Below are positions 23,990 to 34,081 of a stretch of 42,394 nucleotides of DNA, piece by piece. Each line of letters opens with the position of its first letter. Positions within the stretch are counted from its first letter, which is position 1. Under the pieces are notes generated by a model. It saw only the letters and a program-made list of their open reading frames with translations, was not told the origin of the DNA and made no database searches. Source of the DNA: Beroe ovata (lineage: Eukaryota > Ctenophora > Nuda > Beroida > Beroidae). The stretch is from NCBI GenBank assembly GCA_946803715.1, contig CAMPET010000037.1:271181-313574 (forward strand). Reading direction: 5' to 3'. The position numbers were made by a program, and so were the translations under genes.

Positions 23990-24330
23990 AGCGACGCCAC
24001 GAGAATGCCACCAGTCCACCACAGCGCCAATAGAACGCCACCGCAGCGCTACTAGAGCGCCACCGCGGCGCCACTAAGACAGTAAGACGCTATAGTTGTC
24101 GGGCGATGCCAGACCGCTGATGCAAGCGTCTGAGAATAAGTTTGCGCCGCGCGCGAAACGAAATTCTCGACAGGGTCTATCATCGATCGACAACGCTATA
24201 GCTACCGGGGCGCCATGATAGCGCCACTAGACTATTAGAACGCTACTGTAGCGCCATGACAGACTAGCCACGGCCACTGAAGTTAAGCGCGATCCGAAAG
24301 CACAAAGGAAAGCTATGACAGCGCCATGAC
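23990..24330. repeat. Degenerate CGCCAC-rich minisatellite
   Basis: Units such as AACGCCACCGCAGCGCTACT and AGCGCCACCGCGGCGCCACT recur at roughly 20-22 bp with heavy drift. The array is split by the mobile element copy at 24096-24193. Confidence 0.6.
24096..24193. mobile_element. MITE-like element, copy A (TTGTC family)
   Basis: 98-bp element with imperfect terminal inverted repeats: TTGTCGGGCGATGCCAG at the left end, CTATCATCGATCGACAA at the right. It is flanked by the direct repeat CGCTATAG (24088-24095 and 24194-24201). The interior carries GCGCCGCGCGCG and AAACGAAATTCTCGACAGGG, shared with copies B and C. Non-coding, so non-autonomous. An 8-bp duplication is typical of hAT-type transposition, but the ends do not show a classic hAT CAG start. 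Confidence 0.8.
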
Positions 24331-24728
24331 AGAGCTTTGTAGGATTTTACCCTACCGTCGGTGCGCGCAATTTCCATTCCGCCCTTTGCGCTTGCGCGCT
24401 GCGCTTGCGCTGGCCAAGGATAAAATCTGTGCACACGTTGCGCGCCCCTATTCTACTCAGTGAACTGAAAAGTCCAAACCATAACCACGGAGACGCGCAG
24501 CGCGCGCGGAGTATTTGGGTCACGCAGCGCGGGAACAATAAAATCTCGCTAGAAAGGGTAGTGTGGCCGTGGAATCCTTTAAGTTTTTGCGTGCCTGCCT
24601 TCATCAAAGGCCTGTTGCAGAGTTGCTGTTTCGCCCATCGCGGTGAAGACGCGCGCACGAAATGATGCAGATGATATCTGGCGCGATGCTCAAAATTTAT
24701 TGGAATGAGTTGAATATTTGATTTATGA

Positions 24729-24846
24729 TTGTCTGGCGATGCTATACTCTATAGGCGATGCATAGACCGCTGATGCAAGCCGCGAAGTTTGCGCCGCGCG
24801 CGCGCAAAACAAAATTCTCGACAGGGTCTATCATCGATCGCGACAA
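24729..24846. mobile_element. MITE-like element, copy B (TTGTC family)
   Basis: 118-bp copy. Left end TTGTCTGGCGATGCTA, right end CTATCATCGATCGCGACAA, flanked by the perfect 8-bp direct repeat ATTTATGA (24721-24728 and 24847-24854). Longer than the others because a GGCGATGC-containing piece near the left end is doubled. Confidence 0.8.
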
Positions 24847-25042
24847 ATTTATGATTGAAGCAAGAACTATTAATCAAATTTGAATCAATGAATCCAGCGG
24901 AATCGATCAAATTTGAAGTTAAGCTATCATCACCATCTGTCATTGTGCATTATTGTTAGTTAATCAATTAGTTAGTATTAATTAATCATCAAATTCAGTT
25001 CTATTCCTCAAAAAATCATTTGCATTGGACCTTAATTGAGTC

Positions 25043-26131
25043 CTATCTCAATTTCAAGGGGTTCAGTCTTGCAGAATCAATGGTAACTTGCCTTTTTCTT
25101 CTGCAAAATTGCCCCAGGACCTGGCCAAAAAGATGTTCCCTGAAAGTGTTTTGATTCAAAGTATATATCACAGGATTCAATGCTACATTGAAGGATAGGA
25201 AAAGGACCTGAAAAGTATAGAACCACAGTGGCAGGGAGATATGAGCTGCATTACATGCTATTCTTATCACATAGGGAATCCATGACACCAGGAAAAGTCC
25301 ACACACTATGTTGACTGTTTTTATAGCTTGAAGGTTTTTGCTGGTCTCAGATAAATGCCTGGAAACTCTTGATTTAATAGAGACATCCGTGTATGTCATC
25401 TCCTGAACTGTGGAACATGGATTCACATTCCTTTGTTCATTATCTCGCTTAATTTTTACAACTCTTGCTAGAGTGTAGGCATTGCAACCAATGATTACCA
25501 GCATTGGTACTCCTACCAATAAAACTAAGCTAACAACCACAATCCAGAAGTGGTTGTCAACTGTATTGGTAGCACAGGACATTTCCTCAGGTTCATAGAA
25601 CATCATACTTTTTGTGCTCAGGAAAATAATGCATGGTATAAGAGAAAGAAGCCAGATTCCAGCGATTCCATGCCATACTATCTTCATAGACAATGTTCTT
25701 ATCAAAAAAGGGCTTTTGATTTGAATTGCCCTATAAAGAGATATTGAAGCCAAAGTTAATATCTCTGCTGGACCAGCTATATTTGCCAAGAATAATGTGA
25801 AGGCACATCCTGCTTTTCCAAGGACCCATTGCCCAGTACATAATGTGATGTATATTTTGCAACCCCCAACTAGGGAAAGTATGATGTCAGCTATTGCCAA
25901 GTTCACAAGCAGAATTGTTGAGACCTGACACATGTCTCCCAGCACTCTGAACTTTGCTGAAGTATATATGACAAGGATGTTACCAGTCAGACCTGTGACT
26001 TGTATCAGCCAGAAATGGAGATGTAGATATATGGTAAACCCCAAAGGGAATCCCAAATACTCAAGAAGATCAGGATGTTTCGTGTTGTTGCTCAGGTCTA
26101 TGGTGATAAACCCCATCTTTGATATACCCAC
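25043..26131 (-). CDS. Orphan rhodopsin-like (class A) GPCR, intronless
   Basis: 362-residue seven-TM receptor in one exon. Class A landmarks: Asn in TGNILVIYTSAKF (TM1), Asp in VNLAIADIILSLVG (TM2), Cys in GKAGCAFTLF (TM3 start) with partner Cys in EEMSCATNT (ECL2), Trp in GIAGIWLLSLIPC (TM4), Pro in TM5 (VGVPMLVIIG), SWIPY in TM6 (in place of CWxP) and NPVIY in TM7. The tail is short and basic with a CRRKR cluster. The usual E/DRY is replaced: the TM3 end reads ISLYRAIQI, keeping Arg but with Tyr before and Ala after. There is no Lys at the opsin retinal position (LSFNVALNPVIY has Ser there), so it is not a light-binding opsin. Ligand unknown; an N-glycosylation site (NNT) is near the N-terminus. 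Confidence 0.88.
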   Translation of the reverse strand: MGISKMGFITIDLSNNTKHPDLLEYLGFPLGFTIYLHLHFWLIQVTGLTGNILVIYTSAKFRVLGDMCQVSTILLVNLAIADIILSLVGGCKIYITLCTGQWVLGKAGCAFTLFLANIAGPAEILTLASISLYRAIQIKSPFLIRTLSMKIVWHGIAGIWLLSLIPCIIFLSTKSMMFYEPEEMSCATNTVDNHFWIVVVSLVLLVGVPMLVIIGCNAYTLARVVKIKRDNEQRNVNPCSTVQEMTYTDVSIKSRVSRHLSETSKNLQAIKTVNIVCGLFLVSWIPYVIRIACNAAHISLPLWFYTFQVLFLSFNVALNPVIYTLNQNTFREHLFGQVLGQFCRRKRQVTIDSARLNPLKLR

Positions 26132-26312
26132 CTATGTTGAGAAGTTCTTAATAGTTAAAAGGTAGACAAGGTAGATGAGATTCACTAAAGGAGATATGTA
26201 AATGTAACGTTTTATACACATAGAAATAGCAATCTTACTACTTCAGAACGGAACCACTCGGTACCCAATCAAGCATTATGATTGGAATGTTTGACGTTTG
26301 TGCCCATGACAT

Positions 26313-26609
26313 TTGCCGACAGTCGAAAATGGGAGCATGGAAAACACCACACTTCTAACACCACTAAGTAATGAAGAATTGATTTCTATCAAAACTTCAA
26401 CTGATACGGCGATCATTACAATAAAATTGATTTGTAACCTTCAAGAAAATAGGAAACTATGTAAGAGATCAGAACAGCAGAAGTCAGAGGCCTCGGGTCC
26501 TGCTAGTAGTAACATACAGATAACAGATACCAAAATTAAAAAGGTATTTAAAGAAAGGATGATGAAAGAATTGTTTTTGATCCAACATGGCAACATATAT
26601 AGTCAATAA
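26313..26609 (+). CDS. Possible small hypothetical protein
   Basis: A 98-codon frame (or 90 from the Met at 26337) reads as a polar, Lys/Glu/Ser-rich protein (NEELISIKTSTDTAIITIKL; SEQQKSEASGPASSNIQ; KKVFKERMMKEL), plausibly helical. It is divergent from the GPCR, about 180 bp from that gene's start. No domain recognised. It could be a first exon or a chance frame. Confidence 0.3.
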   Translation: MPTVENGSMENTTLLTPLSNEELISIKTSTDTAIITIKLICNLQENRKLCKRSEQQKSEASGPASSNIQITDTKIKKVFKERMMKELFLIQHGNIYSQ

Positions 26610-27613
26610 TAGGAAGTGTTTGTACCTGCTTTGCCCCATACATGATATACTCAAAGACAATTTACAGCTACATCGGTCCAATAGGAGACTGTAGAGTCTG
26701 GTCAAGGACTTGAAATAGCCAGTGATAGCAGAAAAGGTGAAGTTCATGATGCTCTAAAAATATAGAACTTAGAAGACTAAACAAAAAATAATATGCTGCG
26801 GAAGAGAAGGGAAAATTCTGAGAATTATCTGGAATTTTGACTTTTTCCAACCATTTTGACAACACAATTGATAGGCACGTGAACTAATGACTGCATGTTT
26901 GTTAATATTTTGAATGAATCCATAATAATATCATCATCTTCCTCATGTCCAGTTTCCACTGTCCAGCGTCCCTGTTGCACTCAGCAATTTTCTGTCTAGA
27001 AACCTGTTTTCCACTGATATGATTGAAGACTTGACTATAGGGCGAGGCTTACTACTTGATATCTTTCCACAAGACCTATCTTAACAATATGATCCGCTAT
27101 TTCTATTTTCTTCACACAGAGAGTGACAGTATGAAAGAGAGTGAAAGAGAGTGACAGTATTAAAACAGTACAGTAAAGTGAAAATTGATCTTCTGTCAAT
27201 AAAGCTTTCGTCACACATGACTATTTTATTATCGTGTCGACAGTTGTTTTTCACAGACACCCTCTATAGATGTGCCCTGCCAAGCCACCCACTTGGCAAA
27301 TGAACTCCACGGGAGTCGTTCCAACAATCCAACACTTTATCTTCCACTGATGTCGGATGTTTGACATAATAAGACATCAGAACATCGTGTTCTTCATTTC
27401 TATATGATAGAGGTTTTAGAGGGATGAAATGGTTGTGAAATTTAGAAAGTTGATTGGATCTCACAAAAACCTCGAGGTAATTAGTAACTCAGATTTGTTG
27501 TAGCGCTCAGAAACGGTAACTGATACATACCCGACCAGCTCAAATCAGATGCTGGGATATAGTCGTCTACACTCTACGTTAGCTCAGTCACTGTATATCA
27601 TAGTAGTGTGTAC

Positions 27614-27940
27614 GTCATGAAATACTTTAAAGTGGTGTCAGCGGTAGGCAGTGACGTAGAGGGATGTATACGTCATGGAATGTTATGAAGTGGTGTCAAT
27701 GGTACGCAGGGACGAAGAGTGGTGTATTCGTCATGGAATGTCATGTAGTGGTGTCAGCGGCAAGCAGTGACGTAGAGGTATGTATACGTCATGGGATGTT
27801 ATGAAGTGGTGTCAGCGGTAAGCAGTGACGTAGAGAGATATATACGTCATGGAATGTTGTGAAGTGGTGTCAGCGGTACGCAGTGACGTAGAGGGATGTA
27901 TACGTCATGGAATGTCATGTGGTGGTGCCAACGGTGTAAA
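27614..27940. repeat. 58-bp minisatellite
   Basis: Units start at 27614, 27672, 27730, 27788, 27846 and 27904 (exact 58-bp spacing), each opening with GTCATG(G)AATG, followed by AGTGGTGTCAGCGGTA and CAGTGACGTAGAG. Five full copies and a decayed sixth. Confidence 0.93.
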
Positions 27941-27969
27941 TGTAACGGACTGTCGAGTACTGGTGTCAG

Positions 27970-28051
27970 TTGTCTGGCGATGCTAGACCGCTGATGCAAG
28001 CCGCGCGCGCGCAAAACGAAATTCTCGACAGGGGCTATCATCGATCGACAA
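27970..28051. mobile_element. MITE-like element, copy C (TTGTC family)
   Basis: 82-bp, shortest copy. Left end TTGTCTGGCGATGCTAG, right end CTATCATCGATCGACAA. It is flanked by TGGTGTCAG (27961-27969 and 28052-28060). That 9-mer also occurs inside the neighbouring 58-bp minisatellite unit, so the flanking repeat may partly reflect the tandem array, not target duplication. Confidence 0.75.
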
Positions 28052-28626
28052 TGGTGTCAGCTATAATTATGACCATGACGCAGTGGCAATCGGATGCTAC
28101 TTTGTATTGCGCGAAAATATCTTGCAATCCTGAGCACCCAGTAGGGAATGCAAAACGCGACGCGCGCACAGATAGATCCATGAAATTATCATTTCAGTTG
28201 GGCCGCGCCGCGCGGGCACAGAAAGACAAACAATTGAAGAATTTCCCCTCCCGTCGCACAGTTTCATTTTATCATTCAGTCCCGCATTAATGCAGCTTCT
28301 AATCACAGTACCAAGTGAAAAGCAATTTTAAATAAGAGAAAAGTATTTGAGGTTACAAAACAGAAACTGCGGCATTTGCTTTCTCCAGACTTTGAAATAA
28401 ATATCAAAAAACAGCATGGGCTGTTGTTGCGAGTTACCACAAATAAAAATGTCTCAAAATACACACCTCGCGACGATTTCGCTCTCGAGATGCAAAGTGA
28501 TGCCACCAGCACAGTGATGAATAATCATGTGACTTCTCGGTCACCCCTTGACTTCACTAGGCAGTTTGAATTGAACCACTTGACCCTCTTCTCTCTCTCT
28601 CTCTCGACCTCACAGTTCGCAATAAG

Positions 28627-28791
28627 TTATTCCTGAAGTCGTGATGCCTCGTCGAAGTCCTCGACAAGAGCTGGCACATCGTCCTCTTCCATTTCCTGGA
28701 TTGTCTCGGGCTTCATGGACTTGGGCACTGAGCTGGAGAGACCCCTCAAGTGGTGGAGGATACCTGGGAAGAAAGAGGGGGGTTACAGGAA

Positions 28792-28839
<48 letters not shown>

Positions 28840-29712
28840 TTTTGTGTGTGTGTACGTATAAAAAGGTTGAGTGAACCAGTTTTATCAACAATTCTCTAGT
28901 ACCTNGTGTGTGTGTGTGTGTGTGTATAAAAAGATTGTGTGAACCAGTGTCTCAGTTTTATCAACAATTCTCTAGTACCTGGCAGAAGTTCTGATATTTG
29001 TTTGGTTTCTCCGGTTCCTGAGATGGCAAAGGTGTTGGCCTGGACAGTAGCCTGAACTTTGGGAGAGCTGAAGTGAATTACGGTACCATCCTCTCTGATG
29101 ATGTTAACCTGAAACCAGGTGAATGTTAACCTGAGATGAATCCAGCGATAGAATTTGATAATTCTGGTCATATTTCACGCTGTGCCCGTATATTCAGAAT
29201 CAAAATTCTAGGTTGAGAAAAACGCGGATCAATAGGCACCTCAATCAGTAGAATGAATTTGAGATAATTGCTCATTTAATTATCCGTTTGGGATAAGATT
29301 GACCCTCACCTCTTCAATTCCTGGGATACTGTTACACTGGAGCTTCTTGAGACTGGTCTGGAGCTTCTTATCGTCACTTCCCACATTCTTGTGGATTACT
29401 TTCCTCTTCCTCCTGGCAGTGCCTTTCCCTGGGGTGAGGAATAGCGAGTGAGGAATGAGGAAAGAGTGAGGTCTGTGAGACGAGGATAAGGGAGAGAGGA
29501 ATAGCGAGTGGGGGGATGGGGAATGAGTAATAGGGAATAGTGATGTGAAGAAAATGGATTGGGGTAAGGAAATAGCGAGTAAGGTAAGGGAAAGGGAGTG
29601 AGATAGCAGAATGAATAAGATCGATGTATGCGGGAGATCATATATACCACTTACCTCCCAATTGGTTTGTTTGTTGCATTTTCAGCAGTTTCTCCTGATC
29701 GATGACGACCAT
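28627..29712 (-). CDS. BTF3: Transcription factor BTF3 / NAC-beta subunit
   Basis: Beta subunit of the nascent polypeptide-associated complex, which binds ribosomes and shields emerging chains. Exons: 29655-29712 (ATG 29710-29712), 29310-29428, 28979-29108, 28627-28763 (stop TAA 28627-28629); phases agree, giving 147 residues. The N-terminus [14 protein letters not shown] leads to the basic ribosome-binding stretch [13 protein letters not shown]. The NAC domain follows: [54 protein letters not shown]. The acidic tail ends [13 protein letters not shown]. All are diagnostic of BTF3. Slightly shorter than the human short isoform. The third intron holds TG repeats, one N and a duplicated flank. 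Confidence 0.97.
28764..28978. repeat. TG microsatellites and duplicated flank in BTF3 intron 3
   Basis: Two (TG)n tracts (about 28793-28850 and 28907-28925) are separated by a copy of AACAATTCTCTAGTACCT ending at a single N (28906). The same sequence recurs at 28963-28980, where it spans the real donor of exon 28979-29108. Confidence 0.85.
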
Positions 29713-32700
29713 TGTTTTGCTAGTCCTTGGCTAAATATGGTAGTGACAGTTAGTGAAATTCAAAGACTTTATTCTCGTCTTCAATCACTTATAGATGCCA
29801 AATTTAGAAAGCTCGTTTGAAAAGATATTTTTTGACATAACCATTGTATGACATTTTCATGCCCTAAGCGAAGGTTTATTCTAGTTATGGTATAAGCGAG
29901 CTTTGGATCTATTTGTGCAGGAACAGCAATAAGAAAGAGACAAGCGAATATAATATATTATACAGCAATGCTGTCAATAGTTAACAATTTAACAGAAATT
30001 AAACGAATTTTGATATCAGAAATTAGAGAACCAAAAGCTTGCGACAAAAATAGGACGCAAATTATCGGAGGTGATTTCTATTACAGTCATCCTCAAAAAC
30101 TGTAGACATTCATGTCCCCGCTCCAAAAACAGGTATTTGGAACCGGTTGTGACGTAAGACTGAGTAACTTTGCGCTACGCAATTTGGTATATGTAACGGT
30201 GTCACAAGCTTTTGGAGTAATTTTAAATGAAATAACAGATTGCGAACCCTCTTATCATTTAACTACCATTAAAATTACCATACGATTTAGAAATTTAAAT
30301 AAATTTTTCATCACATAAGCCCATTTTTGGTGATAAATTATTAGGAGGTAGAAAATCCGAAGAGTGTCTTTGAAACAGTTTTTATAACAGAATGGGGAAA
30401 ACTCGTCGTTTTCCTGCTGGCATCACCAAACCATGGGCTAAGTTACACGAACATATACATTTTCAAATATTACAATTTGCAATTCACAATCTAGACCACA
30501 TACGTACAATTTTTAACAATAACTTTTCAGCCGCATATTATTATACCAATTTTAATCATCCCATTATATAATTAACTTCTTCAGAGACGCTGTCATAGCG
30601 GCAGATTCGACTGACAGTCCTATTAATAGGTTTGCTCACTCGGTCATATCTCACTTCTGCAATGAATTGTGTTCCATAGTGCGACACTCTCAAATCACAG
30701 TCCGAACGACACTGAGTGAGTGATGACCTAAAATTAGGACAAGGACAGCGTCAAGCAATGTGACTTTTCGAAATTACAGATACACATAATGTTCTCATTC
30801 TGTATACCGAGATCAGGGACCAAATAATAGTCTGTCCATGCAATAACAATAGTTGCTAAAACCAGCGCGCGCGCCGCGCTCCCATTGACACGTGCACAAC
30901 ACTCAAATGGATTACTGCGCATAAGTAAAATCTTAGAAACATTATCAAATATCAGAACTCGTGACAATTCTTTTTGAAGATTTCGAAACCTCCAGCCCGC
31001 CCAGCCCGATTGAAAAAAAGAATTTCAAAATAATCTATCATCGAAAACTGATCTAGAGACAAAAGTCGAACCAATTCAATTTTGACAGTTTTATTATTAG
31101 TCACCCATTTCGCCTAATCTCGGTTGCAGAAAATAAAATACATGGATAAATCAACTGGGGCAAACAGACAACACACTAGATAAACCGATGAGTGAAGGGT
31201 GATGAGGAGGGGCAAGGGCTCACTATTGACTAGCAGGGGTCGGGCGTTGAAAATTCGGGGAAGTTTTATCAAATTGGGACACGTGAGGATGGGGTTGAAT
31301 ATGGCGGAGGAAATGAATCGGGGAAAGGGATGTGGTGGAGGAATATGGTGGAGGAAATGAATCGGGGAAAGGGTGGTTTATCGTGGTTGTAGTCCCGAAA
31401 ATGGCGCCAAAAACAAGAAAATCCCTGCAGTGCTCCACCGAGTTACTCTGAGGTGGCAGTGATCACACACAAGGTCTCAGCTCATTCCCCCAATTTCCCC
31501 GGCGTGCACCAACTAGTGGTGACGTGAGGGTGGAGAGATTTGTGCTCAACCGTCACCGTCATTCAAGGGTTGCGAAACAAGATCACGTGACCACGTTACC
31601 ACACTCAAGCACGTGACCACGTAACCACACTCAAGCACGTGACCACGTTACCATGGACACGTTATCGTTTTCATGGTGAACTCTAGAAAACACTGCAGAG
31701 GTGACTAACGGATGAACGACCGTTACACTATAGCTCTCAAAACAGATCGCATCAGCGAGGTAATTTTATGGAAAAAACTCTTACAAGTACCGAAAAATGT
31801 AAAATTTGCATATATTGATCCGTATCTATACTGAATAGTTATGAATCTTTTGAATCTAATATCAATAATAATCATAGTATATATAATATTTAATCTGGAA
31901 GCATATAAATGAATTTAAGTAACCAACACATGAATTTATACTGTATAATTTTAAAAACTTCTAAGACGACTGTATTTAGCAGTGATATAAGCGTCAAAAG
32001 ATGCAAGACCCACGCGAAAAACTTAATGACACTTCATATTATTATGCTATGCATATTTAATCAAAATAAAACTCCAATAAATCATTTTAACATGATAGAA
32101 TTCATCTATACAACACTTATCATTATTCTAAACCATTAATCATCTTCAGGGAGAAAAACTGCATCTTTTGACATCACTTTCAATATCAAATTTTGTTCTT
32201 AGGATAAGGTTTTAGTTACACATACAATATCTTCACAACATTCTCATAACATTTATACACATAAAATCTAACTTATCGCTATGAAGAGGTGATAGACTGT
32301 CAGTTTTTAAGTCCAATTTGAGCGGACATAAATTCGTCGAATGCACTGTGCAGCGGTTTCACTATAATAATTCTGGATTTAAGCCAAGTTTCTCTAGTTT
32401 CAATGATTTCCATAAGAATCACCATCCACGCCACGTACAATATCCGATAAGAATCTCGGGTTTATATTTTATCTATGGGGGGGGGGGCTACCGCGTAGCA
32501 TAATCTTTGTTCACCTTCAGCTACGAGAGCTACATAAAAATATATACTTTTCACTCCAAATTTGGGCAAATGGCTCGACAAAAAGGGGGGTTCTCCATTG
32601 TGGAGAGGAAGTCTCAGTGCTCTAGCGAGAGAAACGGCTTCGAGCACAGAATCGTGGTGCCACACACCTGAATGACCATGTGATTGTTATGGCACGAAAT

Positions 32701-33753
32701 CGTAGTCATGGAGGCGCCAGCATGCTGACCATCATTCTCTGTGAGTCATTGTGGTGATGCCGCCTCGCTGTTTCATGTACGAAATATATAATTTAGGGCT
32801 TCAAATCCAGTCTCAATTCCAGAGAAAAAGAGAGGTTTCTCAGTTCTCATATATCAATTCAAGAAATTAGGGGTCCTTATAAATTTGGGGTACCTACAAA
32901 TTGAAAATAGTCGTCTGCTAGGTCACCTCTTCATATCAACTGGTAAAAACACAAACAAGCGTCTATCGGAAAATCCGTAGCATAAAAGTAACAAACGATG
33001 GTAGGGAGTATAATCTTACCACTTGGATAAACATTTAATTTAAATATTTTAATTTTCATGGTATCTCAATGATAAGCAACAGGATTTAACTAAATTATCT
33101 TATCCCTGCTTTTTTTGAAAAATCAGAAGTAGGTAAGTAATACCTGATAACATCCTTGCCAAGATACCGGTGAAATTGTACGGCAAATCACAGTAAGTAT
33201 TCAATTCCGGAAGGGGTCGTAATAAAAGAGACGCACAATTTATAGTGAAAATGTACGTGTTTTCATTTCCCTTTTCACGTTGTAAACACGTGTATGCTTG
33301 CTGATCAGGATAGATTTGATCTAAGGCAAGGATGACGATACCTATAATCAGTTGTAAGAGTAATTAGCATAGAAAAGGGATAGTTTTACGGCGAATAAAA
33401 AGCACGGTGATTAAACCTATTACACGTTTTAAATCTGATTAGAAACGACCCAGAGTAAGTAGTAAAATAGTTATTATCTAAGACACAAAAATAAAACATT
33501 GACTAAAACGTGCCAAAGAGTACCAGTCTACATAGTATAACCCGTAAAAATCGTACTCTGTAGTGAGTTAGAAGAGTAAAAATCAGGAATAATTTTAGCT
33601 TAATAAAACAATATAAGGTTAAATTTTAATAACGTCTTGCTTAAGTTGGATAGAGGCTTACTTTATGTTATTGAACTTCGAAAGTATTAAATCATTTGTA
33701 AAAAGCATGTTAGAATCATTTAGACACACGTTCGGAGTCCCCAAACACAAATT
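29713..33753. other. Gene-poor region upstream of BTF3
   Basis: AT-rich with no gene I can support. It should hold the BTF3 promoter at its left end. Landmarks: a GCGCGCGCGCCGCG block at about 30866, a two-copy ~45-bp GGTGGAGGAAATGAATCGGG repeat at 31299-31376, and a three-copy CACGTGACCACG repeat at 31585-31652. Confidence 0.5.
31585..31652. repeat. Three-copy ~28-bp tandem repeat with CACGTG cores
   Basis: The unit CACGTGACCACGTTACCACA followed by CTCAAG repeats three times. Each copy has a palindromic CACGTG, the core of bHLH-Zip E-boxes; regulatory function is speculation. Confidence 0.65.
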
Positions 33754-33759
33754 GTAGAC

Positions 33760-34075
33760 TATGGTGGATCAGGAGGGTCACACAGAGAAATAGAATTTGA
33801 CCCTTCTGATCCATACACGTGGATCAAATAGTTCACCTTAGGTGACCCTTCTGATCCACGTTGCGCTTCCCTAGGTCAAATTGGATCTGAGTGACCCTCC
33901 TGATCCACGCAAGGTGGATCAGGAGGGTCACCGAATTTCGACTTGACCCCAGAGAAGCGCACGTGGATCAGGAGGGTCACCTAAGGTGAAATCTGCGATT
34001 CACGTGTATGGATCAGAAGGGTCAAATTCTATTTTTCAGAGATAAAATTATGTGTGACCCTCCTGATCCACCATA
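33760..34075. mobile_element. Foldback element with eight motif copies
   Basis: A 316-bp near-complete inverted repeat. Arms 33760-33908 and 33914-34075 pair around a 5-nt GCAAG loop; the innermost stem (33891-33908 with 33914-33931) is a perfect 18 bp, GTGACCCTCCTGATCCAC. The right arm carries about 13 extra bases near its outer end. The motif or a one-base variant occurs eight times in alternating orientation. The direct repeat GTAGAC flanks the element (33754-33759 and 34076-34081), as expected for insertion with a 6-bp target duplication. No open frame. Class II foldback/MITE is the best reading; the superfamily is undetermined. Confidence 0.82.
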
Positions 34076-34081
34076 GTAGAC

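Larger units (their letters stand above)
22332..25042. other. Intergenic, repeat-rich region
   Basis: No gene supported. It contains a 33-bp tandem duplication at 22971-23036 (unit starts AATTAAAAGGAAAATTGTGA), a degenerate ~22-bp repeat rich in GCGCCAC (about 23990-24330), two copies of the TTGTC...GACAA element, and a CpG-rich block at 24350-24660. Confidence 0.6.
26610..28626. other. Intergenic region downstream of BTF3
   Basis: Between the possible small gene and BTF3. Contains the 58-bp minisatellite and one TTGTC-family element. No other gene supported. Confidence 0.55.

Noticed and set aside
25043-26131. Opsin identity for the GPCR
   Set aside because: The retinal-binding Lys position in TM7 is Ser.
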